Origin: Nocardioidaceae bacterium | Lineage (GTDB): Bacteria; Actinomycetota; Actinomycetes; Propionibacteriales; Nocardioidaceae | DNA length: 15,817 bases | Assembly: GCA_025966335.1 (NCBI GenBank) | Contig: JAICRS010000046.1 | Span: 1-15,817 of the forward strand | Direction: 5' to 3' | Part shown: in pieces, positions 7,691-13,526 of the stretch | Position numbering within the stretch: position 1 is the first letter of the stretch | Layout of the letters: every line of letters begins with the position of its first letter | Program-made: the position numbers and the translations under genes | The notes under the pieces: model-generated | The model's database searches: none | The model's input: only the letters and a program-made list of their open reading frames with translations | Told to the model about the DNA's origin: nothing

Positions 7691-8557
7691 CTACTTCAGC
7701 AGCTTCGACATCCGCCGGTCCGCGAGCGGCTTCCCGCCGGTCTGACAGGTCGGGCAGTACTGCAGCGAGGAGTCCGCGAACGACACCTCGCGCACCGTGT
7801 CCCCGCACACCGGACACTTCTCGCCGGTCCGCCCGTGCACGGCGAGGTGGCTCTTCTTCTCACCCTTCAGCTCGGCGGCGGCCAGCCCGCGAGAGCGGGC
7901 CACGGCCTCGCCCAGAACGGTCCGGATCGCGTCGTACAGCACCTTCAGATCGTCGCCGTCGATGCTGGAGACCGGCTTGAACGGCGACATCCGGGCCGCA
8001 TGCAGCAGCTCGTCGGAGTACGCGTTGCCGATACCTGCGATCGTGCCCTGGTGCCGCAGCACGCCCTTGATCTGCGCGCGTCCCGCATCGGCGAGGATCT
8101 GCTGGAACACCTCGATGGTGAAGTCGTCGGAGAGCGGGTCGGGGCCGAGCCGGGCGATGCCGGGGACGTCGGCCGGGTCGCGCACCACGTAGATCGCGAG
8201 CGACTTCTTGGTTCCCGCCTCGGTGACGTCGAGGCCGGCCCCGTCGTCGAGGACCACCCGCGCCGCGAGCGGTGACTTGTTGCTGGGCTTCGGCGGCAGC
8301 GCGGGCACCTCGTTGCGCCACCGGACCCATCCCGCCCGGGCCAGGTGCATCACGAGATGCAACCCGGAGGAGTGGATGTCGAGGAACTTGCCGTGCCGGG
8401 TGACGTCCTCGACGAGGCTGCCCTGCAGCGCCGACAGCGGCGGGTCGAAGGTCTTCAGCGCGCTGAACGCGGCGACGTCCACGCGGACGATGGCGCGGTC
8501 GGCCAGCCGCCCTCGCAGGTCCAGCGCGAGGGCCTCGACCTCGGGGAGCTCGGGCAC
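7691..8557 (-). CDS. Fpg/Nei family DNA glycosylase (actinobacterial subfamily)
   Basis: 288 aa from GTG 8557. These enzymes excise oxidised bases and cut the abasic site by beta/delta elimination in base-excision repair. The N-terminus MPELPEVE supplies catalytic Pro2 (after Met removal) and Glu3, and Lys57 sits in the RHGKFLD motif. The H2TH region is IKGVLRHQGTIAGIGNAYSDE, and a zinc finger has Cys248, 251, 268 and 271. Two residues used by classical Fpg for 8-oxoguanine are absent: the HLGMSG Met is Arg (HLARAG), and the zinc-finger Arg five residues before the third Cys is Ser263. Substrate choice may therefore differ, so I give no symbol. TATGCT six bases before the GTG suggests a leaderless mRNA. 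Confidence 0.9.
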   Translation of the reverse strand: MPELPEVEALALDLRGRLADRAIVRVDVAAFSALKTFDPPLSALQGSLVEDVTRHGKFLDIHSSGLHLVMHLARAGWVRWRNEVPALPPKPSNKSPLAARVVLDDGAGLDVTEAGTKKSLAIYVVRDPADVPGIARLGPDPLSDDFTIEVFQQILADAGRAQIKGVLRHQGTIAGIGNAYSDELLHAARMSPFKPVSSIDGDDLKVLYDAIRTVLGEAVARSRGLAAAELKGEKKSHLAVHGRTGEKCPVCGDTVREVSFADSSLQYCPTCQTGGKPLADRRMSKLLK

Positions 8558-8563
8558 GGTCCC

Positions 8564-8569
8564 AGCATA
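8564..8569 (-). promoter_or_regulatory. -10 element of the Fpg/Nei glycosylase gene
   Basis: TATGCT on the minus strand, then GGGACC and GTG 8557. This is leaderless geometry. A CGCGAC sequence 16 bp upstream is a poor -35 candidate. Confidence 0.45.
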
Positions 8570-8596
8570 GGGAGTCCACGAGTTTGTCGCGGACTA

Positions 8597-8625
8597 CTGA
8601 CAAGCGTGCCGCGAATGCGCAGAAT
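8597..8625 (+). promoter_or_regulatory. Promoter of the small gene at 8632
   Basis: -35 CTGACA (8597-8602), a 17-bp spacer and -10 CAGAAT (8620-8625), then six G residues and ATG 8632. Each hexamer is close to consensus and the spacing is ideal. The start point falls at the ATG, which fixes the gene start. Confidence 0.6.
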
Positions 8626-8631
8626 GGGGGG

Positions 8632-8904
8632 ATGCAGACCGCATCGCACGTGCCCGCGACCGGCGAGGTCTTCCTCGACGCGCGGGGCGGTTCGCGTGCG
8701 CTGCGGGTGTCCTGGCACTCCGAGGCCGGTGTCGTGGTGCTCTCGCTGTGGCGCGACGGGACCTGCGCCGGCACCTTCCGGCTCACCATCGACGAGGTCC
8801 CCGACCTGATCGACGTCCTGCGTGCCGGCCTGGCCCGGGCGTACGACGATGCGCGCACCTCGTTCATTCCAGGGTTGCAAGAGGCGGACCACCTCGCCGG
8901 CTGA
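8632..8904 (+). CDS. Conserved actinobacterial small hypothetical protein
   Basis: 90 aa from ATG 8632. An upstream start at 8584 lies before the promoter and is rejected. The protein reads as a compact soluble domain: strands around RALRVSWHSEAGVVVLSLWRDG, then CAGTFRLTIDEVPDLIDVLRAGLARAYD with a C-terminal amphipathic helix. I recognise this WHxEAGxVVLSLWRxxxCxGTFRL...EVPxLI pattern as a common actinobacterial conserved hypothetical family, but I know no function for it. There is no signal peptide or membrane segment. It is divergent from the glycosylase gene with 74 bp between starts. Confidence is high that it is a gene and low on any role. Confidence 0.75.
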   Translation: MQTASHVPATGEVFLDARGGSRALRVSWHSEAGVVVLSLWRDGTCAGTFRLTIDEVPDLIDVLRAGLARAYDDARTSFIPGLQEADHLAG

Positions 8905-8922
8905 CCCGGTGCGTCGTACCTG

Positions 8923-9051
8923 TCAGGTCAGCAGCATCACCGAGGTCACCAGCAACGCGAGCAGCGCGACCACGCCGATGCTGAGCGCCACGGACGCGGC
9001 GATCAGCAGCGTCTGCGTGTGGTCGATCTCGCCGGACCGGTAGGCGATCAT
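8923..9051 (-). CDS. Small membrane peptide, 42 aa
   Basis: ATG 9051 begins a 42-aa ORF: a short polar N-terminus (MIAYRSGEIDH) and then one long apolar helix (LLIAASVALSIGVVALLALL onward) to the C-terminus. The composition is that of a single-pass membrane peptide, unlike the random Arg/Pro-rich shadow frames around it. Its ATG overlaps the stop of a 21-aa ORF as ATGA, suggesting coupling. Alternatively the two are halves of a single 60-65-aa two-helix membrane protein split by a frameshift near 9050. It is too short for family assignment. Confidence 0.5.
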   Translation of the reverse strand: MIAYRSGEIDHTQTLLIAASVALSIGVVALLALLVTSVMLLT

Positions 9052-9113
9052 CCGGGCAGGGCGGTCAGGGTGACCAGCAGGCTGACCGCCCACGCGAGCT
9101 GCAACGGGGTCAT
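9048..9113 (-). CDS. Tiny membrane peptide, 21 aa, coupled to the next ORF
   Basis: ATG 9113 to TGA 9048-9050 encodes MTPLQLAWAVSLLVTLTALPG, a single apolar helix. The stop overlaps the next start (ATGA). No strong ribosome-binding site is visible, only a weak AGGTCGG a few bases before the ATG. It may be a real small protein, a leader peptide, or the N-terminal half of a frameshifted two-helix protein (see the 42-aa ORF). The upstream DNA is the operator-rich region shared with the divergent AAA ATPase gene. Confidence 0.4.
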   Translation of the reverse strand: MTPLQLAWAVSLLVTLTALPG

Positions 9114-9160
9114 TGCCCGACCTGTCCCCAGCGGGGCCGTCCGCTACACGTCGATACGAC

Positions 9161-9194
9161 TCGCTAGCGATGTCTACGGTTTTGTCTAGACATC
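9161..9194. promoter_or_regulatory. Cluster of palindromic operator-like sites
   Basis: Two perfect 10-bp palindromes lie 23 bp apart centre to centre: TCGCTAGCGA (9161-9170) and TGTCTAGACA (9184-9193). An overlapping inverted repeat pairs GATGTCTA (9169-9176) with TAGACATC (9187-9194). TGTCTA also recurs as a direct repeat 12 bp apart (9172 and 9184). The cluster sits where the -35 of the ATPase promoter would be, between divergent transcription units. It fits binding of a dimeric repressor or activator that I cannot name. Confidence 0.55.
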
Positions 9195-9198
9195 CGGA

Positions 9199-9204
9199 TA
9201 CTGT
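9199..9204 (+). promoter_or_regulatory. -10 element of the AAA ATPase gene
   Basis: TACTGT, then six bases, then GTG 9211. This is leaderless geometry. The -35 region is occupied by the palindrome cluster. Confidence 0.45.
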
Positions 9205-9210
9205 GCTGAC

Positions 9211-10404
9211 GTGGACCCGATCAGGAACCCCTATGCGCCAGGCGCCGGCCAGCGGCCGCCCGAGCTCGCCGGTCGTGACCGTGAGCTGCGGCAGTTCGAG
9301 GTGACCCTGGAACGCGTCTCCGCCGGCCGGCCCGAGCGGTCCATGGTGCTCTCCGGGCTCCGCGGCGTCGGCAAGACCGTGCTGCTCAACGCGCTGCGCA
9401 GCCTGGCGGTGAAGCGCGCCTGGGGGACAGGCAAGGTGGAGGCACGGCCGGACCAGTCGATGCGGTTGCCGCTCGCGCAGGCGGTGCACGCCGCGGTCCG
9501 CGAGGTCGCCCACCGGCACCGGGACCCGGACCGGGTGGACGCGGTGGCCGGGGTGATCAAGTCGTTCGCGCTGCGCACCCGGCTCGAGGACCGCAAGGGC
9601 ATCCGCTGGCAGCCGCCGACCGATGTCCCGGCCACCAGGGGCCGCGCGGACTCCGGTGACCTCGAGCTGGACCTGATCGAGCTGTTCACCGACGTCGCCG
9701 ACCTGGCCGCCGACCTCGGCGTGGGCATCGCGCTGTTCATCGACGAGATGCAGGACATCCCGGTCTCCGAGCTCGCCGCGCTGTGCGGCGCCTGCCACGA
9801 GATCAGCCAGCAGGGTGCGCCGCTGATCGTGGTCGGCGCCGGCCTGCCGCACCTGCCGGTCGCCCTCGCAGCCAGCAAGTCGTACGCCGAGCGGCTGTTC
9901 CGCTACGTGGTCGTGGACCGGTTGCCGCGTGACATGGCCGACCGGGCGCTGCTCGTGCCGGCCGGCACCGAGGACGTCGACTACGAGCCGGAGGCGCTCG
10001 ACGAGCTCTACCGGCTCACCGACGGCTACCCCTACTTCGTGCAGGCCTACGGCAAGGTCACCTGGGACGTCGCGGTGCAGAGCCCGGTCGCGGTCGCCGA
10101 CGTCCACGAGGCCTCCCCGGAGGCGGAGGGTGAGCTCGCGATCGGCTTCTTCGGCGCCCGCTACGACCGGGCCACCCCGGCTGAACGCGACTACATGCGG
10201 GCGATGGCCACCCTCGGCGCCGACAACGACGACGGCTCGGTCACCACCGCCCAGGTCGCCGAGGCACTCGGCCGGAAGCCGCAGAGCCTGTCCCCGGCCC
10301 GGGACGGGCTGATCAAGAAAGGGCTGGTCTACTCCTCCGAACGCGGCACGGTGGCCTTCACCGTCCCGCACTTCGGCAAGTTCCTGCGCACCCAGCGCGC
10401 CTGA
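9211..10404 (+). CDS. AAA-type ATPase with C-terminal winged helix
   Basis: 397 aa from GTG 9211. The N-terminus (MDPIRNPYAPGAGQRPPELAGRDREL) is typical of actinobacterial ATP-binding proteins of the Orc1/Cdc6-like or AAA_16 kind. Walker A is GLRGVGKT (49-56). Walker B is IALFIDEMQ, with Asp178-Glu179. A sensor-like region (LIVVGAGLPHLP) and an arginine-bearing helical domain follow. The end (VTTAQVAEALGRKPQSLSPARDGLIKKGLVY...FTVPHFGKFLR) reads as a winged helix-turn-helix, so DNA binding is likely. The substrate and partner are unknown. It is preceded by a cluster of palindromes and may be autoregulated or controlled by a separate repressor. No phage or plasmid replication genes are nearby. 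Confidence 0.88.
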   Translation: MDPIRNPYAPGAGQRPPELAGRDRELRQFEVTLERVSAGRPERSMVLSGLRGVGKTVLLNALRSLAVKRAWGTGKVEARPDQSMRLPLAQAVHAAVREVAHRHRDPDRVDAVAGVIKSFALRTRLEDRKGIRWQPPTDVPATRGRADSGDLELDLIELFTDVADLAADLGVGIALFIDEMQDIPVSELAALCGACHEISQQGAPLIVVGAGLPHLPVALAASKSYAERLFRYVVVDRLPRDMADRALLVPAGTEDVDYEPEALDELYRLTDGYPYFVQAYGKVTWDVAVQSPVAVADVHEASPEAEGELAIGFFGARYDRATPAERDYMRAMATLGADNDDGSVTTAQVAEALGRKPQSLSPARDGLIKKGLVYSSERGTVAFTVPHFGKFLRTQRA

Positions 10405-10466
10405 GGCAACGCGGCGACACACTGCCCGGCCGGCACCGCGGGAGTCCATCGATCTCACCGAGATGC

Positions 10467-10472
10467 CAGGAT
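10467..10472 (+). promoter_or_regulatory. Possible -10 element of the GDPD gene
   Basis: CAGGAT, then six bases, then ATG 10479. The hexamer is one base from TAGGAT. There is no clear ribosome-binding site, which fits leaderless initiation. Confidence 0.35.
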
Positions 10473-10478
10473 TGCACC

Positions 10479-11282
10479 ATGCAGCACAGCGAACCGGGGC
10501 GTCCCCAGGTCGTCGCGCACCGCGGCTCGAGCCACGCCAATCCCGAGCACACGTTGGGCGCCTACGTCGCCGCCCTCGACGAAGGGGCGCAGGCGCTCGA
10601 GTGCGACGTCCGGCTGACCGCCGACGGACACCTGGTCTGTGTGCACGACCGACGGGTCGACCGTACGGCGAACGCGCGGGGGCTCGTGTCCACGATGGAC
10701 CTGGCGCAGCTCGACGAGCTGGACTTCGCGTCGTGGAAGAACCCCTGGGCCGACCTGGACGACGAGGCACCCGAGGTCGACGAGGAACGGCGCCGGGTGC
10801 TCACCCTGCGCCGGCTGATGGAGGCGGCGGCCGACTACGACCGCCCGGTCGACCTGGCGATCGAGACCAAGCACCCGACCCGCTACGGCGGCCTGGTCGA
10901 GCGTCGGCTGGTGGAGCTCCTGGAGGACTTCGGCTGGGCCGGCAAGGGCTCCCCGGTCCGGGTGATGAGCTTCTCCTGGGTCGCCCTCAACCGGGTCAAA
11001 CGGATGGCGCCGGACCTCGACATCGTGCTGCTGATCGACCGGTTGTACGCCTGGCAGCTGACCAAGAACCTCACCGGCCAGGACTGGATCGCCGGGCCGG
11101 GGATCGACCTCCTCCGAGAAAATCCGCGGTTCGCGAGTAAACTGCGCCGGAACGGAAGACGCATCCACGTCTGGACGGTGAACACGCCTGGAGACTTCGA
11201 CCTCTGTGTCGAGCTCGGGGTGGAGGCCGTCATCACCGACCGGCCGGGGGCGGCAGTAGCTCATCTGGCCAGAGGTGTTTGA
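10479..11282 (+). CDS. Glycerophosphodiester phosphodiesterase family protein
   Basis: 267 aa from ATG 10479. GDPDs hydrolyse glycerophosphodiesters to glycerol-3-phosphate and an alcohol in lipid turnover. Motifs follow the family order: AHRG with His14, PEHT (usually PENT), ALECDVRLTADG with Glu41 and Asp43 as metal ligands, and VHDRRVDRTAN with His56, the second catalytic His. Later come LAIETKHP, VRVMSFSW, and the C-terminal HVWTVNTPGDFDLCVELGVEAVITDRP typical of the barrel end. There is no signal peptide or membrane segment, so the protein is cytosolic. The PENT Asn is replaced by His, a minor deviation. It lies 75 bp after the ATPase gene and may have its own promoter. A small hairpin, CCACC-GGC-GGTGG (11286-11298), follows the stop, without a T-run. 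Confidence 0.92.
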   Translation: MQHSEPGRPQVVAHRGSSHANPEHTLGAYVAALDEGAQALECDVRLTADGHLVCVHDRRVDRTANARGLVSTMDLAQLDELDFASWKNPWADLDDEAPEVDEERRRVLTLRRLMEAAADYDRPVDLAIETKHPTRYGGLVERRLVELLEDFGWAGKGSPVRVMSFSWVALNRVKRMAPDLDIVLLIDRLYAWQLTKNLTGQDWIAGPGIDLLRENPRFASKLRRNGRRIHVWTVNTPGDFDLCVELGVEAVITDRPGAAVAHLARGV

Positions 11283-11342
11283 CCTCCACCGGCGGTGGGC
11301 ACTCTTGGGCAGCTGAGGCCATCGAGCAGAGGGGTTGAAAGC

Positions 11343-11759
11343 GTGGCGACACGCTCCGTACGGGCCGAGCACGCACCGGTGACGCTGCGTGTTCCCTTTG
11401 CCGCGTCCTCGGTCGGGGTGGCTCGCCAGCAGCTCAAGAAGTGGATGGCCGACCAGGGAACCTCGCGCGAGCACATCGAGGACGCCCGGGTGGTCGTGTC
11501 CGAGCTGGTGGCCAACTCCGTGCGCCACGCCAGCCCGCTGGCCGACGGCAACATCCTGGTCTCCTGGCGCCCGGAGGAGCGCGGTCTCCAGCTCTCGATC
11601 ACCGACGGTGGCAGCCCGACCCGGCCCCGCAAGTTGAACGCCCCGTCCTCGGCGCTGGCCGGTCGCGGGATGGCGATCGTGGAGACGCTCGCGCTGTCCT
11701 GGTGGGCCGAGCAGAGCCGCACCAGGTCCACGGTGCACGCCCTCCTCTCGCTCAGGTGA
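11343..11759 (+). CDS. GHKL ATP-binding protein, RsbW/SpoIIAB-type anti-sigma kinase-like
   Basis: 138 aa from GTG 11343, with GAGGGG eight bases upstream. A GTG at 11295 would add 16 residues unlike the family and is rejected. The whole protein is one HATPase_c_2 domain: N-box SELVANSVRHA (Glu54, Asn58, His62), G1 box ITDGGSP (Asp88), G2 box AGRGMAIVE (107-113). In this family the protein binds ATP and either phosphorylates an anti-anti-sigma factor or sequesters a sigma factor. No sigma or anti-anti-sigma gene is adjacent, so it is an orphan regulator of unknown target, as is common in Actinobacteria. The next gene starts 28 bp downstream. Confidence 0.88.
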   Translation: MATRSVRAEHAPVTLRVPFAASSVGVARQQLKKWMADQGTSREHIEDARVVVSELVANSVRHASPLADGNILVSWRPEERGLQLSITDGGSPTRPRKLNAPSSALAGRGMAIVETLALSWWAEQSRTRSTVHALLSLR

Positions 11760-11773
11760 ACCGAGGCCTGAAG

Positions 11774-11779
11774 TAGCCT
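11774..11779 (+). promoter_or_regulatory. -10 element of the DUF5926 gene
   Basis: TAGCCT, then seven bases, then ATG 11787. This is leaderless geometry; no ribosome-binding site precedes the ATG. Confidence 0.45.
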
Positions 11780-11786
11780 TCGCGTC

Positions 11787-12728
11787 ATGGGAAAGCGGTC
11801 GCGAGTCAAAGCCACGTCCAAGGTCCCGGCCGGGGAGGTCGGTCCGCGGCAGCCGTGCCCGTGCGGCTCCGGCCGCCGGTACAAGGCCTGTCACGGCGAT
11901 CCGTCCGGGCCACCTCAGGTGTACGTCGGCCGCCCGTTCGAGGGGCTGCCCGGGGAGTGCGACGTGATCGCGATGCGCGAGATCGTGCCGGCTGCGACCG
12001 CGCCGATCCGCTTGTCCTCGGCGGAGCACTCCGATCGCCCCGTCGTACTCTGCTCGCTGCTGCCGATGGCCGCGCCCGCCCTGGTCCGTCAGGACGGCAC
12101 CATCTGGCTGGGCCTGCAGGTGCAGCACAACTTCGGTGACCCGAGCCGGGACCTGGCCGCGGCGCTGGAGAAGGCGCTCGGTTCAGCGCCCGGATCGGTC
12201 GTCGGACTCACCGACGCGCCGGGGGAGGGGCCGCGGCTGCAGGACCTGGTCGCCGACGGTCCGCTCGAGGTCACCGTGCACGAAGGGTTCGACTTCTGGA
12301 TCGCTGACGTGGACGACCCGACAGGTGCCGTGGCTGCCTCGTTGGAGAGCGCCAACGCCGCCGCGATGCCGACCGAACGCCTGACGTCGGTGGAGGCGGC
12401 CTACTGGACGAACGTGGGCACCAAGGAGCACCTGCGGTGGGTGATGCCCTACGACGAGGAGAAGCTGCTGTCCGCGCTGGCGAAGCTGCACGTCGCGGGC
12501 AAGGACAAAGTCGCCGAGGGCGCGCGTCTGGTCGGGATGTTCCGGGCGCACGGTCGGCTGGTGCCGGTGTGGGACCTTCCGGTCGGGACCGGTGCCGCGG
12601 TGCTCGAGGAGCCGGCGGCCCGCTTCGCGAAGGACCTCGACAGCGTGCTCGCCGACGACGCCCCGCTGACCACGGAGGAGCGCTCCGCCAGGTCCGGCCT
12701 GGCCAACCGCCAGCTGACGATCCGGTGA
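11787..12728 (+). CDS. DUF5926 family protein with N-terminal SEC-C motif
   Basis: 313 aa from ATG 11787. After a basic N-terminus (MGKRSRVKATSK) comes an SEC-C zinc motif, PCPCGSGRRYKACHG, with Cys24, Cys26, Cys35 and His36. It is like the C-terminal zinc finger of SecA and suggests binding to ribosomes, SecB-like partners or other proteins. The rest (PFEGLPGECDVIAMREIVPAA, later EAAYWTNVGTKEHLRWVMPYDE and GMFRAHGRLVPVWDLPVG) matches the DUF5926 family that I know as an actinobacterial conserved protein of unknown function. No membrane segment is seen. The gene ends 97 bp before a strong terminator. Confidence 0.85.
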   Translation: MGKRSRVKATSKVPAGEVGPRQPCPCGSGRRYKACHGDPSGPPQVYVGRPFEGLPGECDVIAMREIVPAATAPIRLSSAEHSDRPVVLCSLLPMAAPALVRQDGTIWLGLQVQHNFGDPSRDLAAALEKALGSAPGSVVGLTDAPGEGPRLQDLVADGPLEVTVHEGFDFWIADVDDPTGAVAASLESANAAAMPTERLTSVEAAYWTNVGTKEHLRWVMPYDEEKLLSALAKLHVAGKDKVAEGARLVGMFRAHGRLVPVWDLPVGTGAAVLEEPAARFAKDLDSVLADDAPLTTEERSARSGLANRQLTIR

Positions 12729-12789
12729 GTATGACTAGACCATCGCTACGAAATCTCGGGGTGACCTGGGTCATATCATCGGGTTCCGG

Positions 12790-12818
12790 TTGATCTAAGG
12801 GTCAGCCACCCGTACATT
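12790..12818 (+). promoter_or_regulatory. Possible promoter immediately before a terminator
   Basis: -35 TTGATC (12790-12795), a 17-bp spacer and -10 TACATT (12813-12818). The start point would be near 12825, just before the terminator stem, giving an RNA of only about 44 nt. This may be a chance match. Confidence 0.3.
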
Positions 12819-12825
12819 GTTGCTG

Positions 12826-12868
12826 CCCGGTCGTTGTTGTATCCCCCGTCAGCAACGGCCGGGTTTTT
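12826..12868 (+). terminator. Rho-independent terminator after the DUF5926 gene
   Basis: CCCGGTCGTTG (12826-12836) pairs with CAACGGCCGGG (12853-12863) over 11 bp with one G-T wobble, across a 16-nt loop. The T-run TTTTT (12864-12868) follows directly. A competing stem GTTGCTG (12819-12825) with CAGCAAC (12850-12856) shares the right arm and would break the terminator. Confidence 0.8.
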
Positions 12869-12903
12869 GCACGCTCAACGGCGGGAATCGTTGCAGACAA
12901 CTC

Positions 12904-13075
12904 AGAACCGGCCCCGGTGGGCAGGTTCTTCGGTATCGGGTCGCTGAGAGCGTGCCGTGACCGTTCCGGAGGCGACCGAACGGAACTGAAGTCGTAGCCG
13001 GGGTTGGCCCGGAGAGCCATGTGAAGCCGTATTGCCATGGCGGTTCCTGGTGGCGACCACCTCAGGGAGTTCTCC
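12904..13075. ncRNA. Candidate structured RNA: chain of seven hairpins
   Basis: No credible protein reads through here. Successive stems are AGAACC/GGTTCT enclosing GCCC/GGGC (12904-12929), CGCT/AGCG (12942-12952), CCGTTCCGG/CCGAACGG (12961-12983), CCGGG/CCCGG (12998-13012), GCCATG/CATGGC (13016-13041), CCTGGTGG/CCACCTCAGG (13046-13066) and GGAG/CTCC (13066-13075). Seven stems in about 170 nt, several GC-rich with short loops, suggest a folded RNA or ribozyme fragment. A decayed group II intron RNA or an orphan omega/HEARO-type RNA are candidates; I could not match either consensus. No reverse transcriptase or IscB-like gene follows. The strand is undetermined, and high GC makes some pairing expected by chance. 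Confidence 0.4.
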
Positions 13076-13120
13076 GTCGACTTCGCCGTGCGTAGGACGC
13101 TCCACCAATTCGCCCGTGAT

Positions 13121-13143
13121 CGCCTATGAACGCCTATGAACGC
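13121..13143. repeat. 10-bp tandem direct repeat
   Basis: CGCCTATGAA occurs twice in tandem (13121-13130, 13131-13140), followed by CGC. It lies just beyond the hairpin-rich locus and could be a duplication scar. Confidence 0.6.
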
Positions 13144-13415
13144 GACTGAGTCGGACACATCGCTGCATCGCCGCATGGCTGTCACGCGTTCGACACCGAG
13201 CTGTGGCCGCGCTGATCGCCAGCAGATCCGGACACTCTGCGATGAGCCGTGTCACCTCACGCCAGCATCTCGCGGAGGTCCTCGATGCGGCGGGGCGAAA
13301 GGGGGACGGGCAACCGTTTCAGCACACATGTGCTGGAGTTGCACAGACCAGCGCGAGAATTCGTGTTCCTCCAGCACACATGTTCGATTGTGACTGTCCC
13401 AGGCTCCGCCGGTGA
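13144..13415. other. Gene-poor stretch with coding relics and an inverted repeat
   Basis: I see no intact gene. On the minus strand two short pieces look protein-like: RLPVPLSPRRIEDLREMLA, ending at 13257-13259, and VTRLIAECPDLLAIS in another frame from 13255. Together they resemble a frameshifted coding remnant; a distant likeness to ISL3-type transposase ('ARCPDL') is too weak to name. An inverted repeat carries ACATGTGCTGGAG (13326-13338) against CTCCAGCACACATGT (13369-13383), the second arm having two extra bases. Confidence 0.35.
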
Positions 13416-13497
13416 GCCCGCCCCCGCCAGTCAGTCGCAACGGCACCATCTACAGCGAGATCCGGTGCCGCTGCAACTGACTCGTGCTCTTGGCGGG
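13416..13497. repeat. Long imperfect hairpin
   Basis: AGTCAGTCGCAACGGCACC (13429-13447) pairs with GGTGCCGCTGCAACTGACT (13464-13482) at 17 of 19 positions around a 16-nt loop. Outside it, GCCCGCC (13416-13422) can pair with GGCGGGC (13491-13497). No T-run follows on either strand. It could be a mobile-element end, a structured RNA or a remnant. Confidence 0.55.
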
Positions 13498-13526
13498 CGC
13501 CCGGCGCATCGCCACAACCGGTGGCA

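Noticed and set aside
8923..10770. 615-aa minus-strand ORF antisense to the AAA ATPase
   Set aside because: It is Arg/Gly/Pro/His-rich and low in complexity, a shadow of high-GC coding on the plus strand. Only its last 42 codons look real and are listed separately.
13016..13048. Group II intron domain V
   Set aside because: It starts GAGCC and ends GGTTC at about the right length, but the internal pairing does not give the domain V helix with its two-base bulge and tetraloop. It is kept only as a possibility within the structured-RNA entry.
12802..13185. 127-aa minus-strand ORF across the hairpin locus
   Set aside because: Irregular composition, no ribosome-binding site, and it would run through the terminator hairpin. 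The stems explain the sequence better.
13144..13330. ISL3-family transposase remnant
   Set aside because: The only support is a short 'AECPDL'-like segment and a preceding SPRR helix in another frame. This is too little to call a family.
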